The notes under the pieces are model-generated. The model did not search any database, was not told the DNA's origin, and saw nothing but the letters and a program-made list of their open reading frames with translations. Below, one piece after another: positions 26,209-35,114 of a DNA stretch of 37,662 nt. Numbering within the stretch: position 1 is the stretch's first letter; every line of letters starts with the position of its first letter. The position numbers were made by a program, and so were the translations under genes. Source of the stretch: a gamma proteobacterium symbiont of Ctena orbiculata (GTDB taxonomy: Bacteria > Pseudomonadota > Gammaproteobacteria > Chromatiales > Chromatiaceae); contig QBVD01000007.1 in NCBI GenBank assembly GCA_003058525.1, positions 1 to 37,662 of the forward strand, written 5' to 3'.

Positions 26209-26508
26209 TTAGACGCAGCCGGTGGGTTTTGGCAGCCCGCCATATTTGGTAATCGGTTTCATCGGACCCGTAAGCCAGAGTGTGAACATGGCTTTCTGAT
26301 CGGCGCCGAGATATTTTGAGAATTTGCGGATAGGCGGCACTACGTTGAACTCATCATAATACTCCCGAGCTTTCAGGATCTGCTGCCATTTCTCATCGGT
26401 GAGTTCATACTCGTCGTCTTCTGCCATGGCTCTGGCGACTTCCGGAGTCCATGCGTTCATATCGGCGAGATAACCATCTCCATCGCGCTCGGGTAGTTCT
26501 GTATTCAT
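26209..26508 (-). CDS. DsrC/TusE-family sulfur-carrier-like protein, single cysteine, shortened
   Basis: A 99-residue DsrC/TusE/DsvC-family protein. It begins MNTELPERDGDGYLADMNAW and ends with the family signature GGLPKPTGCV; the penultimate Cys98 is the conserved sulfur-carrying cysteine. The second DsrC cysteine, 11 residues earlier, is Thr87 here, so the pair needed for the DsrC trisulfide cycle is missing, as in TusE. It is shorter than DsrC or TusE (about 109-112 aa) owing to a gap around residues 64-80. A GGAGAG site precedes the ATG at 26508. It may serve sulfur relay to tRNA or act as a regulatory DsrC paralogue. Confidence 0.82.
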   Translation of the reverse strand: MNTELPERDGDGYLADMNAWTPEVARAMAEDDEYELTDEKWQQILKAREYYDEFNVVPPIRKFSKYLGADQKAMFTLWLTGPMKPITKYGGLPKPTGCV

Positions 26509-26618
26509 TTTGTCTCTCCAATTACCAACTAAAAAGGTAGGTTATTTACGAAGCGAAGTTTAATGTGAAATACCAGTCTGTTTCCACCCCAAAAAAATCC
26601 TGGTTTTAGGAATCCGGT

Positions 26619-27344
26619 CTAAGGCGTGTCTGATGTGGAAGCGTTGGAGAGTGCAAAAATGTGTTTCAGGAATGCTGATTTATCTTCACAACTGGTTTTA
26701 AACTGGAGGCGCCTCAAGCCTGTGGTCAGGCGGACATCCAACCCGAAGGGATCAAGACCGACAACTTCGACGGGGGTATCGGCCGGTATGCCATTGCTAT
26801 CGAGCAGTTGTTTCAGCAGATCATGGTTGTGGGCGTTCAACTGGTAAATCAATTCCGCTTCATCCGCAGTTGAAAAGGGGATGGGTGGCGGGATACGGCT
26901 TGGATCAAACCAGCGGGCAGATCCGAATCCGCCGATATAGTAATAGTGTTTCACATCCAGTCGATAGAAACGGAAGTTGAGCTCTTTCCGATAGCGGCGT
27001 GCCTCCGGATAGAAACGAAAATATCGCTCGGCTGCGGCAGTTGAATTGACAGTTTCGGCCTGTGCCAGGCAAGTAAGCCGCGCCAGCTGCTGCACATCGC
27101 CATCCCCCTGGCCAGTCAGTGTCAGGGAACAGCGAGGGTCGTGTTCGAGGTTCCTTGTATGTTGCGCCAGGTGAGAAATCAGCAACAGAAGGTTGCCCTT
27201 CGTATCACGGCAAAAGGGCAATAGCGAACCAAAGGGGTAACCTTGGTATTTCACTGAATGAGTAGACAGTAAACCGTGATAGCTTTCCGACCAGAGTTTG
27301 TTTATATCGTTTAACAGCTCTCCCGTTGATGATTCGGTATTCAT
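26619..27344 (-). CDS. HugZ-like pyridoxamine-5'-phosphate-oxidase-fold protein with DUF2470-type tail
   Basis: A 241-residue protein with an N-terminal FMN-binding split-barrel (about 15-165: GLLSTHSVKYQGYPFGSLLPF, LLLLISHLAQHTRNLEHDPR, FRFYRLDVKHYYYIGGFGSA) and a C-terminal DUF2470-type domain (about 170-240: ELIYQLNAHNHDLLKQLL, VVGLDPFGLDVRL). This matches the HugZ/HutZ family, some of which bind or degrade haem. The typical HMNxDH haem-linked stretch is changed here to LNAHNHD. The ATG at 27344 has GGTGAG upstream. Confidence 0.82.
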   Translation of the reverse strand: MNTESSTGELLNDINKLWSESYHGLLSTHSVKYQGYPFGSLLPFCRDTKGNLLLLISHLAQHTRNLEHDPRCSLTLTGQGDGDVQQLARLTCLAQAETVNSTAAAERYFRFYPEARRYRKELNFRFYRLDVKHYYYIGGFGSARWFDPSRIPPPIPFSTADEAELIYQLNAHNHDLLKQLLDSNGIPADTPVEVVGLDPFGLDVRLTTGLRRLQFKTSCEDKSAFLKHIFALSNASTSDTP

Positions 27345-27387
27345 TTTATTATTCTCACCGTGGTTCAGTTAAAGCTTAGTAGTTCTG

Positions 27388-27723
27388 CTAATCAGACTCG
27401 ATGCCCGGATTGAGGTTAACCTCTCCGAGCCGTTTTTGAATGGACTCTATTTTACCTTGAAGGCCATGTTCTCTGGTTGGGCGGCTGTCGATCTTTATCG
27501 CGGCATAAACGCGCTGGCATCCAGTCCCATGAATAATCTGGGCAGCCTGCTCAACAATCGCCAGGGCCTGGGTGATATTCGGGGTTTCTATCAAGGTTCC
27601 CATCGCTGTCAATTGGTATTCGATTCCAGTGCTGTCGATCATTTCGATCACCCGGCTCACTTCTTCACTGACGCTCACCCCTTTGTCCAGGGGAAAGATG
27701 CTGAATTCCAATAAAACAGACAT
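27388..27723 (-). CDS. MTH1187-family thiamine-binding protein
   Basis: A 111-residue ferredoxin-like-fold protein of the MTH1187/YkoF type. It starts MSVLLEFSIFPLDKGVSVSE and has GIEYQLTAMGTLIETPN and CQRVYAAIKIDSRPTR, the usual pattern. Members bind thiamine or related ligands as dimers or tetramers, but the physiological role is unsettled. The frame is open to 27792; the ATG at 27723 matches the family start. It lies 43 nt upstream of the HugZ-like gene in the same direction. Confidence 0.85.
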   Translation of the reverse strand: MSVLLEFSIFPLDKGVSVSEEVSRVIEMIDSTGIEYQLTAMGTLIETPNITQALAIVEQAAQIIHGTGCQRVYAAIKIDSRPTREHGLQGKIESIQKRLGEVNLNPGIESD

Positions 27724-27913
27724 GGCTCGCTCTCTGATTCTCTCAACACAACCATAGTATACATCTGAGCAATTTTTCCCTGGATTGGGCATGGATGAGC
27801 GGTTGGCATCTGGAAAATGAAATATCGATTTAACAATTCTTCACAGGCTTTGGGTTTATTCCGGTGCAGGGATTGCCCTAAGCTGCAGGCAGTATTCCAG
27901 GGCCGAGACAGAT

Positions 27914-28156
27914 ATGAGCGTGCTGGCTTTTCTAATGGTTGGTATGGCTGCCGGCTGGCTGGCCGGAATAGTTATGAAAGGCCATGGCCATGGGCTATCG
28001 GGTAATCTGTTTCTGGGGATTCTGGGGGCATTGATAGGTGGATATCTTTTTGAATTTTTTGCGGTCGACAGCAAGGGGTTGCTCCCGTCATTGATCACTG
28101 CAACAGCTGGCGCGATACTTGTTCTTACCATCACCGGACTGGCCAACAAGCGTTGA
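27914..28156 (+). CDS. GlsB/YeaQ/YmgE family small membrane protein
   Basis: An 80-residue, glycine-rich protein with three hydrophobic segments (about 3-22, 29-48, 57-76), typical of the GlsB/YeaQ/YmgE (transglycosylase-associated) family linked to general stress in enterobacteria. Conserved features are GMAAGWLAGIVMKG and NLFLGILGALIGGYLF. The ATG at 27914 has only a weak purine stretch upstream. It lies 55 nt before the MscS gene in the same direction, so they may share a transcript. Confidence 0.85.
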   Translation: MSVLAFLMVGMAAGWLAGIVMKGHGHGLSGNLFLGILGALIGGYLFEFFAVDSKGLLPSLITATAGAILVLTITGLANKR

Positions 28157-28211
28157 ACATCAATTTGGCCAAGCAGAGAGACAGTATCGCAACAATGACG
28201 GGAGAAGATTC

Positions 28212-29030
28212 ATGGATCTTACAATAGAGACTATTTTGAACACTTACATTATTCCCTGGGGAACCAAGATCGTTATGGCACTGTTGGTGTTCATTATCGG
28301 TCGATGGATAGCAAAATTGCTGACCCGTACGCTGAAAAGACTCATGGAGAGAGGGGACATCGACCAGATGCTGATCAGTTTCCTCGGTAATATCGCATAC
28401 GCAGTACTGCTGGCAGTGGTGGTGCTTGCCGCGTTGGAGCAACTCGGTGTCAATACAACATCTGCACTGGCTATTCTGGGTGCTGCAGGCCTGGCCGTCG
28501 GTTTGGCATTGAAGGATTCGTTGGCAAGCTTTGCTGCGGGTGTGATGTTGATCATCTTCAGGCCGTTTAAATTGGGGGATTTCGTCGAAGCAGGCGGTGT
28601 GTCCGGCGTGGTTGAGGAGATCCGCATCTTCCACACGGTTCTCAAGACCGGTGACAACCGCGAGATCACCATGCCCAATGCGCAAATATATAGCGGCACT
28701 ATCATCAACTATTCCGCCAGGAACACAAGACGAATCGATCTGGTGATCGGTATCGGTTATGACGATGACATTAAAAAGGCAAGAGACCTGCTGCAGCAGA
28801 TCCTCGATGCCGATAGCACAGTGCTAAAAGATCCCGCGCCGACGATTATGTTGTTGGAATTGGGCGAGAGCAGCGTCGATTTTGCTGTACGTCCCTGGGT
28901 GAAATCTGGGGATTACTGGGTGACGCGGGCAGCGCTGCTTGAAGCCATCAAGGCGACATTTGATAAGCAGGGTATCAGTATTCCCTACCCGCAACGGGAT
29001 ATTCATATGATTCAAGCGACGGCTGCCTAG
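28212..29030 (+). CDS. Small-conductance mechanosensitive channel (MscS family)
   Basis: A 272-residue MscS channel, about the length of E. coli MscS (286). Three membrane helices are followed by the pore-lining TM3 region LGAAGLAVGLALKDSLASFAAG and the beta domain RPFKLGDFVEAGGVSGVVEEI, then TVLKTGDNREITMPN and a C-terminal alpha/beta domain ending near IPYPQRDIHM. It releases solutes during hypo-osmotic shock. The frame is open back to 28119, but the ATG at 28212 gives a family-like start after GGGAGAAG. Confidence 0.95.
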   Translation: MDLTIETILNTYIIPWGTKIVMALLVFIIGRWIAKLLTRTLKRLMERGDIDQMLISFLGNIAYAVLLAVVVLAALEQLGVNTTSALAILGAAGLAVGLALKDSLASFAAGVMLIIFRPFKLGDFVEAGGVSGVVEEIRIFHTVLKTGDNREITMPNAQIYSGTIINYSARNTRRIDLVIGIGYDDDIKKARDLLQQILDADSTVLKDPAPTIMLLELGESSVDFAVRPWVKSGDYWVTRAALLEAIKATFDKQGISIPYPQRDIHMIQATAA

Positions 29031-29079
29031 GAGTTGTAGCCGCCGTATCCGTAATTTAAAAAAACCTGGAGGTTTGATT

Positions 29080-29898
29080 ATGCACATTAAAAGAATTGCC
29101 ATAGCCCTGGCCTTAACGCCGATACTGATCAGTAGTCACGCAGTGGCAGAAAAGGGACTGGCCTACGATAGTGTTAATTCGGTTTGGCGTACCGGCTATG
29201 GTGAGTGTTGGACCACCTCCCACCGTGACAAGGCACCGGCTGATACCAGCTGTTTCGGTGAGCCGGCAATGGAAATGACAAAGGCTGAAGGCGATGCCGA
29301 CAATGATGGTGTTGTGGATAGTAAGGACCAGTGCCCCGGTACGCCAGCCGGGGTACAGGTCGATGACAAAGGATGCGCCCTCGACAGTGATGGAGACGGT
29401 GTGGCCGACAGCAGTGATAAATGCCCGGATACGCCTGCCGGCGCAAAGGTCGACGCCAGTGGCTGTGAGCTGGATAGTGATGGCGACGGCGTGGCCGACA
29501 GTAAGGATGACTGCCCGAATACGCCTGCCGGCGCTACGGTAACCGATGCCGGGTGCGCGGTTCAGATCGTCTTGCAGAATGTCCTGTTTGATCTCAACAG
29601 CGATAAGGTCAGCGGTGAATACACATCCACATTGAACCAAATTGCCGATTCACTCAAGGCACGTCCCGATATCAAATCGATTGAGGTTATCGGACATACC
29701 GACTCCACGGGTTCTGCGGCCTATAACCAGTCCCTTTCCGAGAGGCGTGCGAAGGCAGTGGCTGACAATCTTAAGGCACAGGGAGTGAATGGCGCACTGT
29801 TCACCACCAAGGGGATGGGGGAAGCGTCTCCCGTTGCCGACAATGCAACAGCAGAAGGGCGCGCGCAGAATCGGCGTGTCGAATTGAAACTTGACTAA
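29080..29898 (+). CDS. OmpA-family outer-membrane/peptidoglycan-binding protein with calcium-type repeats
   Basis: A 272-residue exported protein. A signal peptide (about 1-24, ending SSHAVA) is followed by an N-terminal motif, WRTGYGECWTTS, seen in many OmpA-like proteins. Three thrombospondin type 3-like repeats (about 70-155, each with DxDxDGVxDxxDxCPxTP and a closing GC) probably bind calcium. The C-terminal OmpA domain (about 165-272) has the peptidoglycan-binding NxxLSxxRAxxV pattern (NQSLSERRAKAV) and NRRVELKL. There is no beta-barrel, so it is most likely periplasmic. GGAGG upstream supports the ATG at 29080. Confidence 0.92.
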   Translation: MHIKRIAIALALTPILISSHAVAEKGLAYDSVNSVWRTGYGECWTTSHRDKAPADTSCFGEPAMEMTKAEGDADNDGVVDSKDQCPGTPAGVQVDDKGCALDSDGDGVADSSDKCPDTPAGAKVDASGCELDSDGDGVADSKDDCPNTPAGATVTDAGCAVQIVLQNVLFDLNSDKVSGEYTSTLNQIADSLKARPDIKSIEVIGHTDSTGSAAYNQSLSERRAKAVADNLKAQGVNGALFTTKGMGEASPVADNATAEGRAQNRRVELKLD

Positions 29899-29924
29899 AT
29901 ATTGTCAATAAACAATGTTCATTA

Positions 29925-29958
29925 AGGCAACAGCTTGACTTTTGTCATGCTGTTGCCT
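29925..29958 (+). terminator. Long hairpin after the OmpA-family gene
   Basis: A 10-bp stem (29925-29934 with 29949-29958) continues past one T-T mismatch into a 4-bp stem with a TTTT loop, starting 27 nt after the stop codon. It is strong and symmetrical but lacks a following T-run. It probably insulates this gene from the downstream signalling module. Confidence 0.55.
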
Positions 29959-30130
29959 GGAACTTACTGCGTATTATGAGAACACTTATGTTGACACCAT
30001 CGCCAGGCAGTGGTCAGTTAGTAGGCATGGATCAGCTGAATCCTGAACAGCCGCAGCAGGTATGTCCGGTGTGTTTGAATCCTCGCCAGTATGGTGGGAT
30101 TGTATGACGTTAACTACCTTGGAGTCATCT

Positions 30131-30817
30131 ATGCGAATAGCCTATTTGGAAGATGATAAAGTGCAGTCAGCGGTAATGAAGGAATGGTTGGAAGCTGAAG
30201 GCTATGTCTGCAGGGCATTTGATAATGCTGATGCTTTTATGCGTGAGTTGCGTCATGAAACCTATGATTTGTTGATAATGGATTGGGAATTACCGGAAAA
30301 AAGCGGTGTAGAGGTGCTCTCCTGGTTGCGAGGCGACCGGGAGTGGGATCTGCCCGTATTCTTTATCACCCACAGGGATGGTGAAGCTGACATCATCGAA
30401 GCGCTGGAAAAAGGTGCCGATGACTACCTGGCGAAACCGGTCAACCGCGAAATCATGCTGGCACGGATCAAAGCCCTGGTCAGGCGGCATAGTGGTCGGC
30501 GCGATCATTTGGAAGTGAGTGGTTTTTCACTTAACAAGGATAACAAAACGCTCACCTTGAACGGTGAGCCTGTGGATATGACGGAGAAGGAATTTCAATT
30601 GGCGTGGATGCTCTTCACCAACATCGGACGCCTGCTTTCCCGCGACCATCTGCTGGAGAGCATATGGGGATTCGGACCGGGCCTGATGACCCGTACTGTG
30701 GATACTCATATCAGTCGACTCCGCCGTAAACTCGGTCTGACACCGGAGAACGGATGGCGTCTGAAGGCGGTCTATCACCAAGGTTACCGTCTCGAGCAGC
30801 TGACCGAGCAAGAGTAG
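30131..30817 (+). CDS. OmpR/PhoB-type response regulator
   Basis: A 228-residue two-component regulator. The receiver domain (1-120) has the acidic pair Asp8-Asp9, phosphoacceptor Asp51 (LLIMDWELP), Thr80 and Lys102 (DDYLAKPVN), so it should be phosphorylated. The C-terminal winged helix (about 130-225) shows MTEKEFQLAWMLFTNIGRLLSRDHLLESIWG and RTVDTHISRLRRKLG. The ATG at 30131 has TTGGAG at the right distance; earlier in-frame starts (30062, 30104) lack support. It opens the module with the FecR-like protein and CHASE2 kinase, its likely partner. Confidence 0.93.
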   Translation: MRIAYLEDDKVQSAVMKEWLEAEGYVCRAFDNADAFMRELRHETYDLLIMDWELPEKSGVEVLSWLRGDREWDLPVFFITHRDGEADIIEALEKGADDYLAKPVNREIMLARIKALVRRHSGRRDHLEVSGFSLNKDNKTLTLNGEPVDMTEKEFQLAWMLFTNIGRLLSRDHLLESIWGFGPGLMTRTVDTHISRLRRKLGLTPENGWRLKAVYHQGYRLEQLTEQE

Positions 30818-30988
30818 TTCGCTGGAATCCCGGCTTGAGCGGGTATATCCTATTGCATGCTGATTCCGGCATGGATCGCCAGTAATATTATCCTGAAATC
30901 GAACACATAGGGTCATTTCGAAGGTCCGGAGCGGAAGCCGATTGAGTGATCTTCAAGTCCAAATTGTGGTCGATGAGTAACTGGCAAG

Positions 30989-32310
30989 ATGACTAGAATC
31001 ATCACATCGCTCCTGTTCTTCGTCCTAGTCGTGATAACGGGACAGGCATGGTCGGAAGACTGGGCCTATCGAATTCACGAGGGAGAGAATCTTTCCATCG
31101 TCGCAGAACGCTTCCTCAAGTCGGAATTCACCCCCGAGCAATTACAGATCTACAACGGTATCGCCAATAACACAGAAATTCCGATCGGAACTGAGATCCG
31201 TGTGCCGATCGACTGGCTGAAAGAGGTGCTTGCGGGCGTAAAGGTCAAAAGTGTTTTCGGGGATGCCTCTCTGCAGCGAACGGGAGCGAGCGTATCAATC
31301 GTTTTGGTAGCAGGTACGATGCTCAATGCTGGTGATAGAATTTCTACCGGTGTCGGTGCTTCAGTTTCATTGCAATTCGCGGATAATTCCACACTGTTGA
31401 TCGGCGAACAGAGTGAAGTGGTATTCGATGCACTCTCATCTTTTCATGGCATGGGTATGCTGGATACTAGGATTCGCCTGCAACGGGGGCGAATCGAGAA
31501 TCGCATCAAGCCGCTTAGAAAGCCGGAATATCGATATGAAATACACACCCCGGCTGCAGTGACCATGGTCCGTGGCACGGAATTTCGCGTTTTTTCGGAT
31601 GCCGGGGATGAGCAGACCCGCAGTGAAGTGACTGAGGGGGGGTCAACATTACCGCTGAAGGTGAGACTGTATTGGTTGAACAGGGAGAGGGGACTCTGAT
31701 AGAAAAGGGTAAGCCCCCGTCTCCCCCGCGTGCGCTGTTGGCACAGCCGGATCTGACGGAAATGACACACCAATTCACGATGGATGGCGTGGTGATTGAA
31801 TGGTCGCCGCTTGACGGGGCGGCTGCTTATCGCTATCAGCTTATCAACAGGGAGGAAATGATGGTCGCAGGGGGAATGAGTTCGGACAATCGCATTGAGT
31901 TGCCGCGACTGCTTGCGGGTGATTACCGGATCGTATTGAGAGGTATTGACGAATTGGGATTTGAGGGATTCAATGCCTATCGTAATTTCACCCTGCAAGC
32001 GGTGGCGCCATTACCTGTGCGGGCGGAGCCTGAAGGACTGACAGCGCCGACGCTCTTTCGACCGCAGTTCAGTCGTCATGGTATCCATATCCGTTGGACA
32101 CAGGTAGCGGGTGCTTGGGCGTATAGGTTGATTCTTGCCAGAGATATCGAACTTGAGGATAAGCTTTTCACCAGGTTGTCCGAAGATAACGCATTCATTT
32201 TGCAACCCTTGCCCCCAGGGCACTACTTTATCGGTGTGGAGGCGCTATCTGCGATTAACGATGATCGATCACGATCCGATATATACCGTATCGGTATACC
32301 TGTTTGGTGA
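30989..32310 (+). pseudogene. LysM-FecR periplasmic protein gene split by a frameshift
   Basis: Two frames together make one protein. The first (30989-31699, 236 codons) has a signal peptide (about 1-22), a LysM domain (about 25-72: YRIHEGENLSIVAERFL to IPIGTEIRVP) and a FecR domain (about 100-205: STGVGASVSLQFADNSTLL, YEIHTPAAVTMVRGTEFRV). The continuing frame ends at 32310 and carries two fibronectin-like repeats (IEWSPLDGAAAYRYQL; IRWTQVAGAWAYRLIL). The frames switch at seven G (31636-31642): reading GTC from 31642 restores a normal FecR ending, VNITAEGETVLVEQGEG. The second frame's only nearby start is a TTG without a ribosome site. One base lost or a sequencing error is likely; slippage is possible. 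Confidence 0.8.
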
Positions 32311-32350
32311 TGGCGCAGTGTGATGGTGGAGCTTTCATGACAGGTAAAAG

Positions 32351-34999
32351 ATGAGGGATGACATAAATCCTACAGGCACGGTGACACGATCCAAGGCGTA
32401 CTCAGAACGTACACGCAGTGCTTTGATCATGTTGCTGCTAACCAGCTTGTTGGCGGCCAGCAACTGGCTCTGGCGATGGGATCTGCTGTTGTATGATTTA
32501 CAGATGGGTTTTATCTCCAAACCCGTTGCTGAAGATATCATTATCGTCGCGGTGGACGAGAAGAGCCTGGAAGCCCTGGGACGTTGGCCCTGGTCGCGTC
32601 AGATACACGCAAAGCTTGTGGACCGGCTCACCCAGGCAGGGGCCAGAGCCATTATCCTCGATATCCTGTTCGCCGAGCCAGACCGAATCGATCCCGAATC
32701 AGACAACCAACTGATCCAGGCAATCGCCGCCAGTGAACGCGTGTTTATGCCGGTTATTCTGGAAGAGCATCGGCAGGGAGGAATGTTGGTGGAGTCGATG
32801 CCATTGCCGGCGCTCTCAAATGTGGCTGCGGGGCTGGGGCATGTGCATATGGATCTGGATGCCGACGGTATTGCCCGTGGCGTGTTTCTCTATGAAGGAT
32901 TGGGCCAGGCGTATTGGCCGCATTTGATGCTGTCTGTGTTGAACTGGTTAGAGCCCGGGAGGGAGGGAATGCGTACCGCACCCACCAGCCGGCAGGCGCC
33001 GAATATCCACACAATCAACCGACATACCCATCGCCTGATACCCTTTTATGGTCCGGCAGGTCACTATCACCGATACAGCTACAGTCAGGTACTCGATGGC
33101 GATTTTCTACCCGATCTCTTCCGCGACAAGGTTGTATTGGTTGGTGTTACGGCGACTGGGATAGGCGATGCCCTGCCTACCCCTGTGTCCGGCTATGGGG
33201 TGCCTATGCCCGGTGTGGAGATCAACGCCAATGTCCTGCAGAGTTTGAGACAGGATGAGGCGATTACCCCGGTTTCCTATCTGCCCCATTTGTTGGGCAG
33301 CGCCCTGGTCGTGGTTCTTCCCTTTGTCCTCTACCCCTACTTTCCCACCCGAGCGGCGCCGCTCGTGTCCCTGGTTCTTCTGGTTGGCTTTTTTCTTTTT
33401 ACCATTGCGCTGCTGCGCGGGGCAGAGTATTGGTTCCCGCCATCCGCCGCCTTGCTCGGGTTGTTGCTGAGTTATCCGCTATGGAGTTGGCGACGCCTTG
33501 ATCAAGCGGTGCGTTATCTCAACGAACAGCTTGAACGCATGCAAAGTGAACAACGTCTATTGCCGGTAGAACAGCCTCCCAGCGATATGACTACGGCAAT
33601 GGAGTTTCTTGCCAGATTGATGCCGTTGCAGGGATGGGTGCTCTACGATGCCGACAGCGGTAAGCAACTGCTGCAAAACGGCACCGCACTGGGGCCGCCA
33701 TTGGAGTCTCTGGCAATCGGCGCATGGCAGCGATCAGGCGCAGAGCTATGGACTGAGATACAACGACCGGATACGGCCTGGCGGTTGGGTTTGGTCTGGC
33801 CGAGAAATGAGGTGCCGGTGGGCCGCTCGATGAAACTGGTCGACGAGTTCGCCCTGCAATTCTCACTTGAATCAGAAGCCAAACAGGACAGTGTGCTGGA
33901 AAGAGTGGAATTGCGTATGCAACAGATGCAGGAGGCCAATGCCCGTTTGCAGCGCTTTCGCCATCTGATCAGTAATGCGGTGGGACAGATGGATGACGGG
34001 CTGATGGTCATCAATGGCCTGGGGCAGGTTGTGATGTCAAATCCCCGAACCTCCTTCTATCTTGGCCATCCGGCCGAAAAGGAGCTGTTGGGCGAAGATG
34101 CCTATCACCTGTTGAGCGTATTGGAGATACAGGGTGCGGATACCTGGCAGGAAGTCTTCAGGAAGGTATTGCTGCATAAAGAGCCTGTACGTTTTGAAGC
34201 CGTTCGCCCCCCCGACACTGAACTGTTTGTCCAGCTGAAGGCCCTCGAAGCGGTTGATACTGAGTTTCCGGGTATGATCATTAACCTCTCGTATATCGGT
34301 GCGTTGAAGCGATCAGAACGCACGCGGGCAAAGATGCTTAATTTTCTCTCCCACGATATCCGTTCTCCCATCACCTCTCTGCTCTCATTGACTCAGTCCA
34401 GGCAGCTGTTGGATGGGAGTGCAAAGGAGATGGCCGAACAGATTCAGCCTTTGGCGCGCCGATCACTAAAATTGGCGGATAACTTCCTGCGCCTGGCACG
34501 GGCCGAGGTTGCTGAAACCACCTCATTCACCGATACCAATTTTATTGAGGTGGCACATAATGCCGTAGACGAGGTCTATGTCCAGGCCAAAGCCAAGCAG
34601 GTAAGACTGCAGCGGCTGTTTAACGAGGATGAAATGTGGTTGCGGGGTGATTTGGGCTTGCTGGAGCGGGCTCTGGTCAACCTGCTGGAGAATGCGATTA
34701 AATTCTCTCCGCCACAGAGCCAGGTGACGATGACCCTGTCGATTAAACACTCTCGACTGATATGTGAAATCGAGGATCAGGGTGCCGGTATCCCGGAGCA
34801 CCAGTTGAATGACATCTTTATGCCGTTTATGCAGGCGGATTCAAATCAAATCCTGCGCAAAAAAGGTGTTGGTCTGGGGCTGAGTTTTGTCAAGGTGGTC
34901 GCGGAAAAACATCATGGATCGGTAGCGGCGAATAATGGGAAGAATGGAGGTGCGGTGTTTACACTCAATCTGCCGTGTGAGGATAGTGCGTCGCCTTAA
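32351..34999 (+). CDS. CHASE2-domain sensor histidine kinase
   Basis: An 882-residue membrane kinase. One N-terminal membrane helix (about 24-43), a periplasmic CHASE2 domain (about 45-310: VAVDEKSLEALGRWPWSRQIHAKLVDRL, ILFAEPDRID, FRDKVVLVGVTATGIGD), three membrane helices (about 311-380), a coiled stretch, a PAS-like region (about 533-650), then HisKA with phosphorylatable His668 (FLSHDIRSPITSLLSL) and HATPase_c with N box NLLENAIKFS (about 777-786), G1 EDQGAGIPE and G2 GVGLGLSF. All catalytic boxes are intact. It follows the FecR-like gene by 40 nt and probably phosphorylates the regulator at 30131. Confidence 0.93.
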   Translation: MRDDINPTGTVTRSKAYSERTRSALIMLLLTSLLAASNWLWRWDLLLYDLQMGFISKPVAEDIIIVAVDEKSLEALGRWPWSRQIHAKLVDRLTQAGARAIILDILFAEPDRIDPESDNQLIQAIAASERVFMPVILEEHRQGGMLVESMPLPALSNVAAGLGHVHMDLDADGIARGVFLYEGLGQAYWPHLMLSVLNWLEPGREGMRTAPTSRQAPNIHTINRHTHRLIPFYGPAGHYHRYSYSQVLDGDFLPDLFRDKVVLVGVTATGIGDALPTPVSGYGVPMPGVEINANVLQSLRQDEAITPVSYLPHLLGSALVVVLPFVLYPYFPTRAAPLVSLVLLVGFFLFTIALLRGAEYWFPPSAALLGLLLSYPLWSWRRLDQAVRYLNEQLERMQSEQRLLPVEQPPSDMTTAMEFLARLMPLQGWVLYDADSGKQLLQNGTALGPPLESLAIGAWQRSGAELWTEIQRPDTAWRLGLVWPRNEVPVGRSMKLVDEFALQFSLESEAKQDSVLERVELRMQQMQEANARLQRFRHLISNAVGQMDDGLMVINGLGQVVMSNPRTSFYLGHPAEKELLGEDAYHLLSVLEIQGADTWQEVFRKVLLHKEPVRFEAVRPPDTELFVQLKALEAVDTEFPGMIINLSYIGALKRSERTRAKMLNFLSHDIRSPITSLLSLTQSRQLLDGSAKEMAEQIQPLARRSLKLADNFLRLARAEVAETTSFTDTNFIEVAHNAVDEVYVQAKAKQVRLQRLFNEDEMWLRGDLGLLERALVNLLENAIKFSPPQSQVTMTLSIKHSRLICEIEDQGAGIPEHQLNDIFMPFMQADSNQILRKKGVGLGLSFVKVVAEKHHGSVAANNGKNGGAVFTLNLPCEDSASP

Positions 35000-35052
35000 A
35001 GCGTTTACTGTCCACACGGGATGGCAGTTCGCTAAAACCGTGTCGAGGGTGT

Positions 35053-35082
35053 TTGTTTGCGGCAAGGAAAAGCGTGCATAAT
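35053..35082 (+). promoter_or_regulatory. Possible promoter of ilvD
   Basis: TTGTTT (35053-35058), an 18-bp spacer and CATAAT (35077-35082) lie 33 nt before the ilvD start. The -35 is moderate and the -10 differs from consensus by one base. No branched-chain amino acid leader peptide or attenuator was seen in the short gap after the kinase gene. Confidence 0.45.
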
Positions 35083-35114
35083 GGGCGTTTTCGACAGATT
35101 ATCCGGAGTGACCG

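Noticed and set aside
29294-29542. Alternative frames over the repeat region of the OmpA-family gene
   Set aside because: They arise from the repeated DNA of the calcium-type repeats; the real frame has a signal peptide, strong ribosome binding site and OmpA domain.
32337-32354. Five-codon frame just before the kinase start
   Set aside because: Too short to assess; it overlaps the kinase start and is more likely part of the ribosome binding region.
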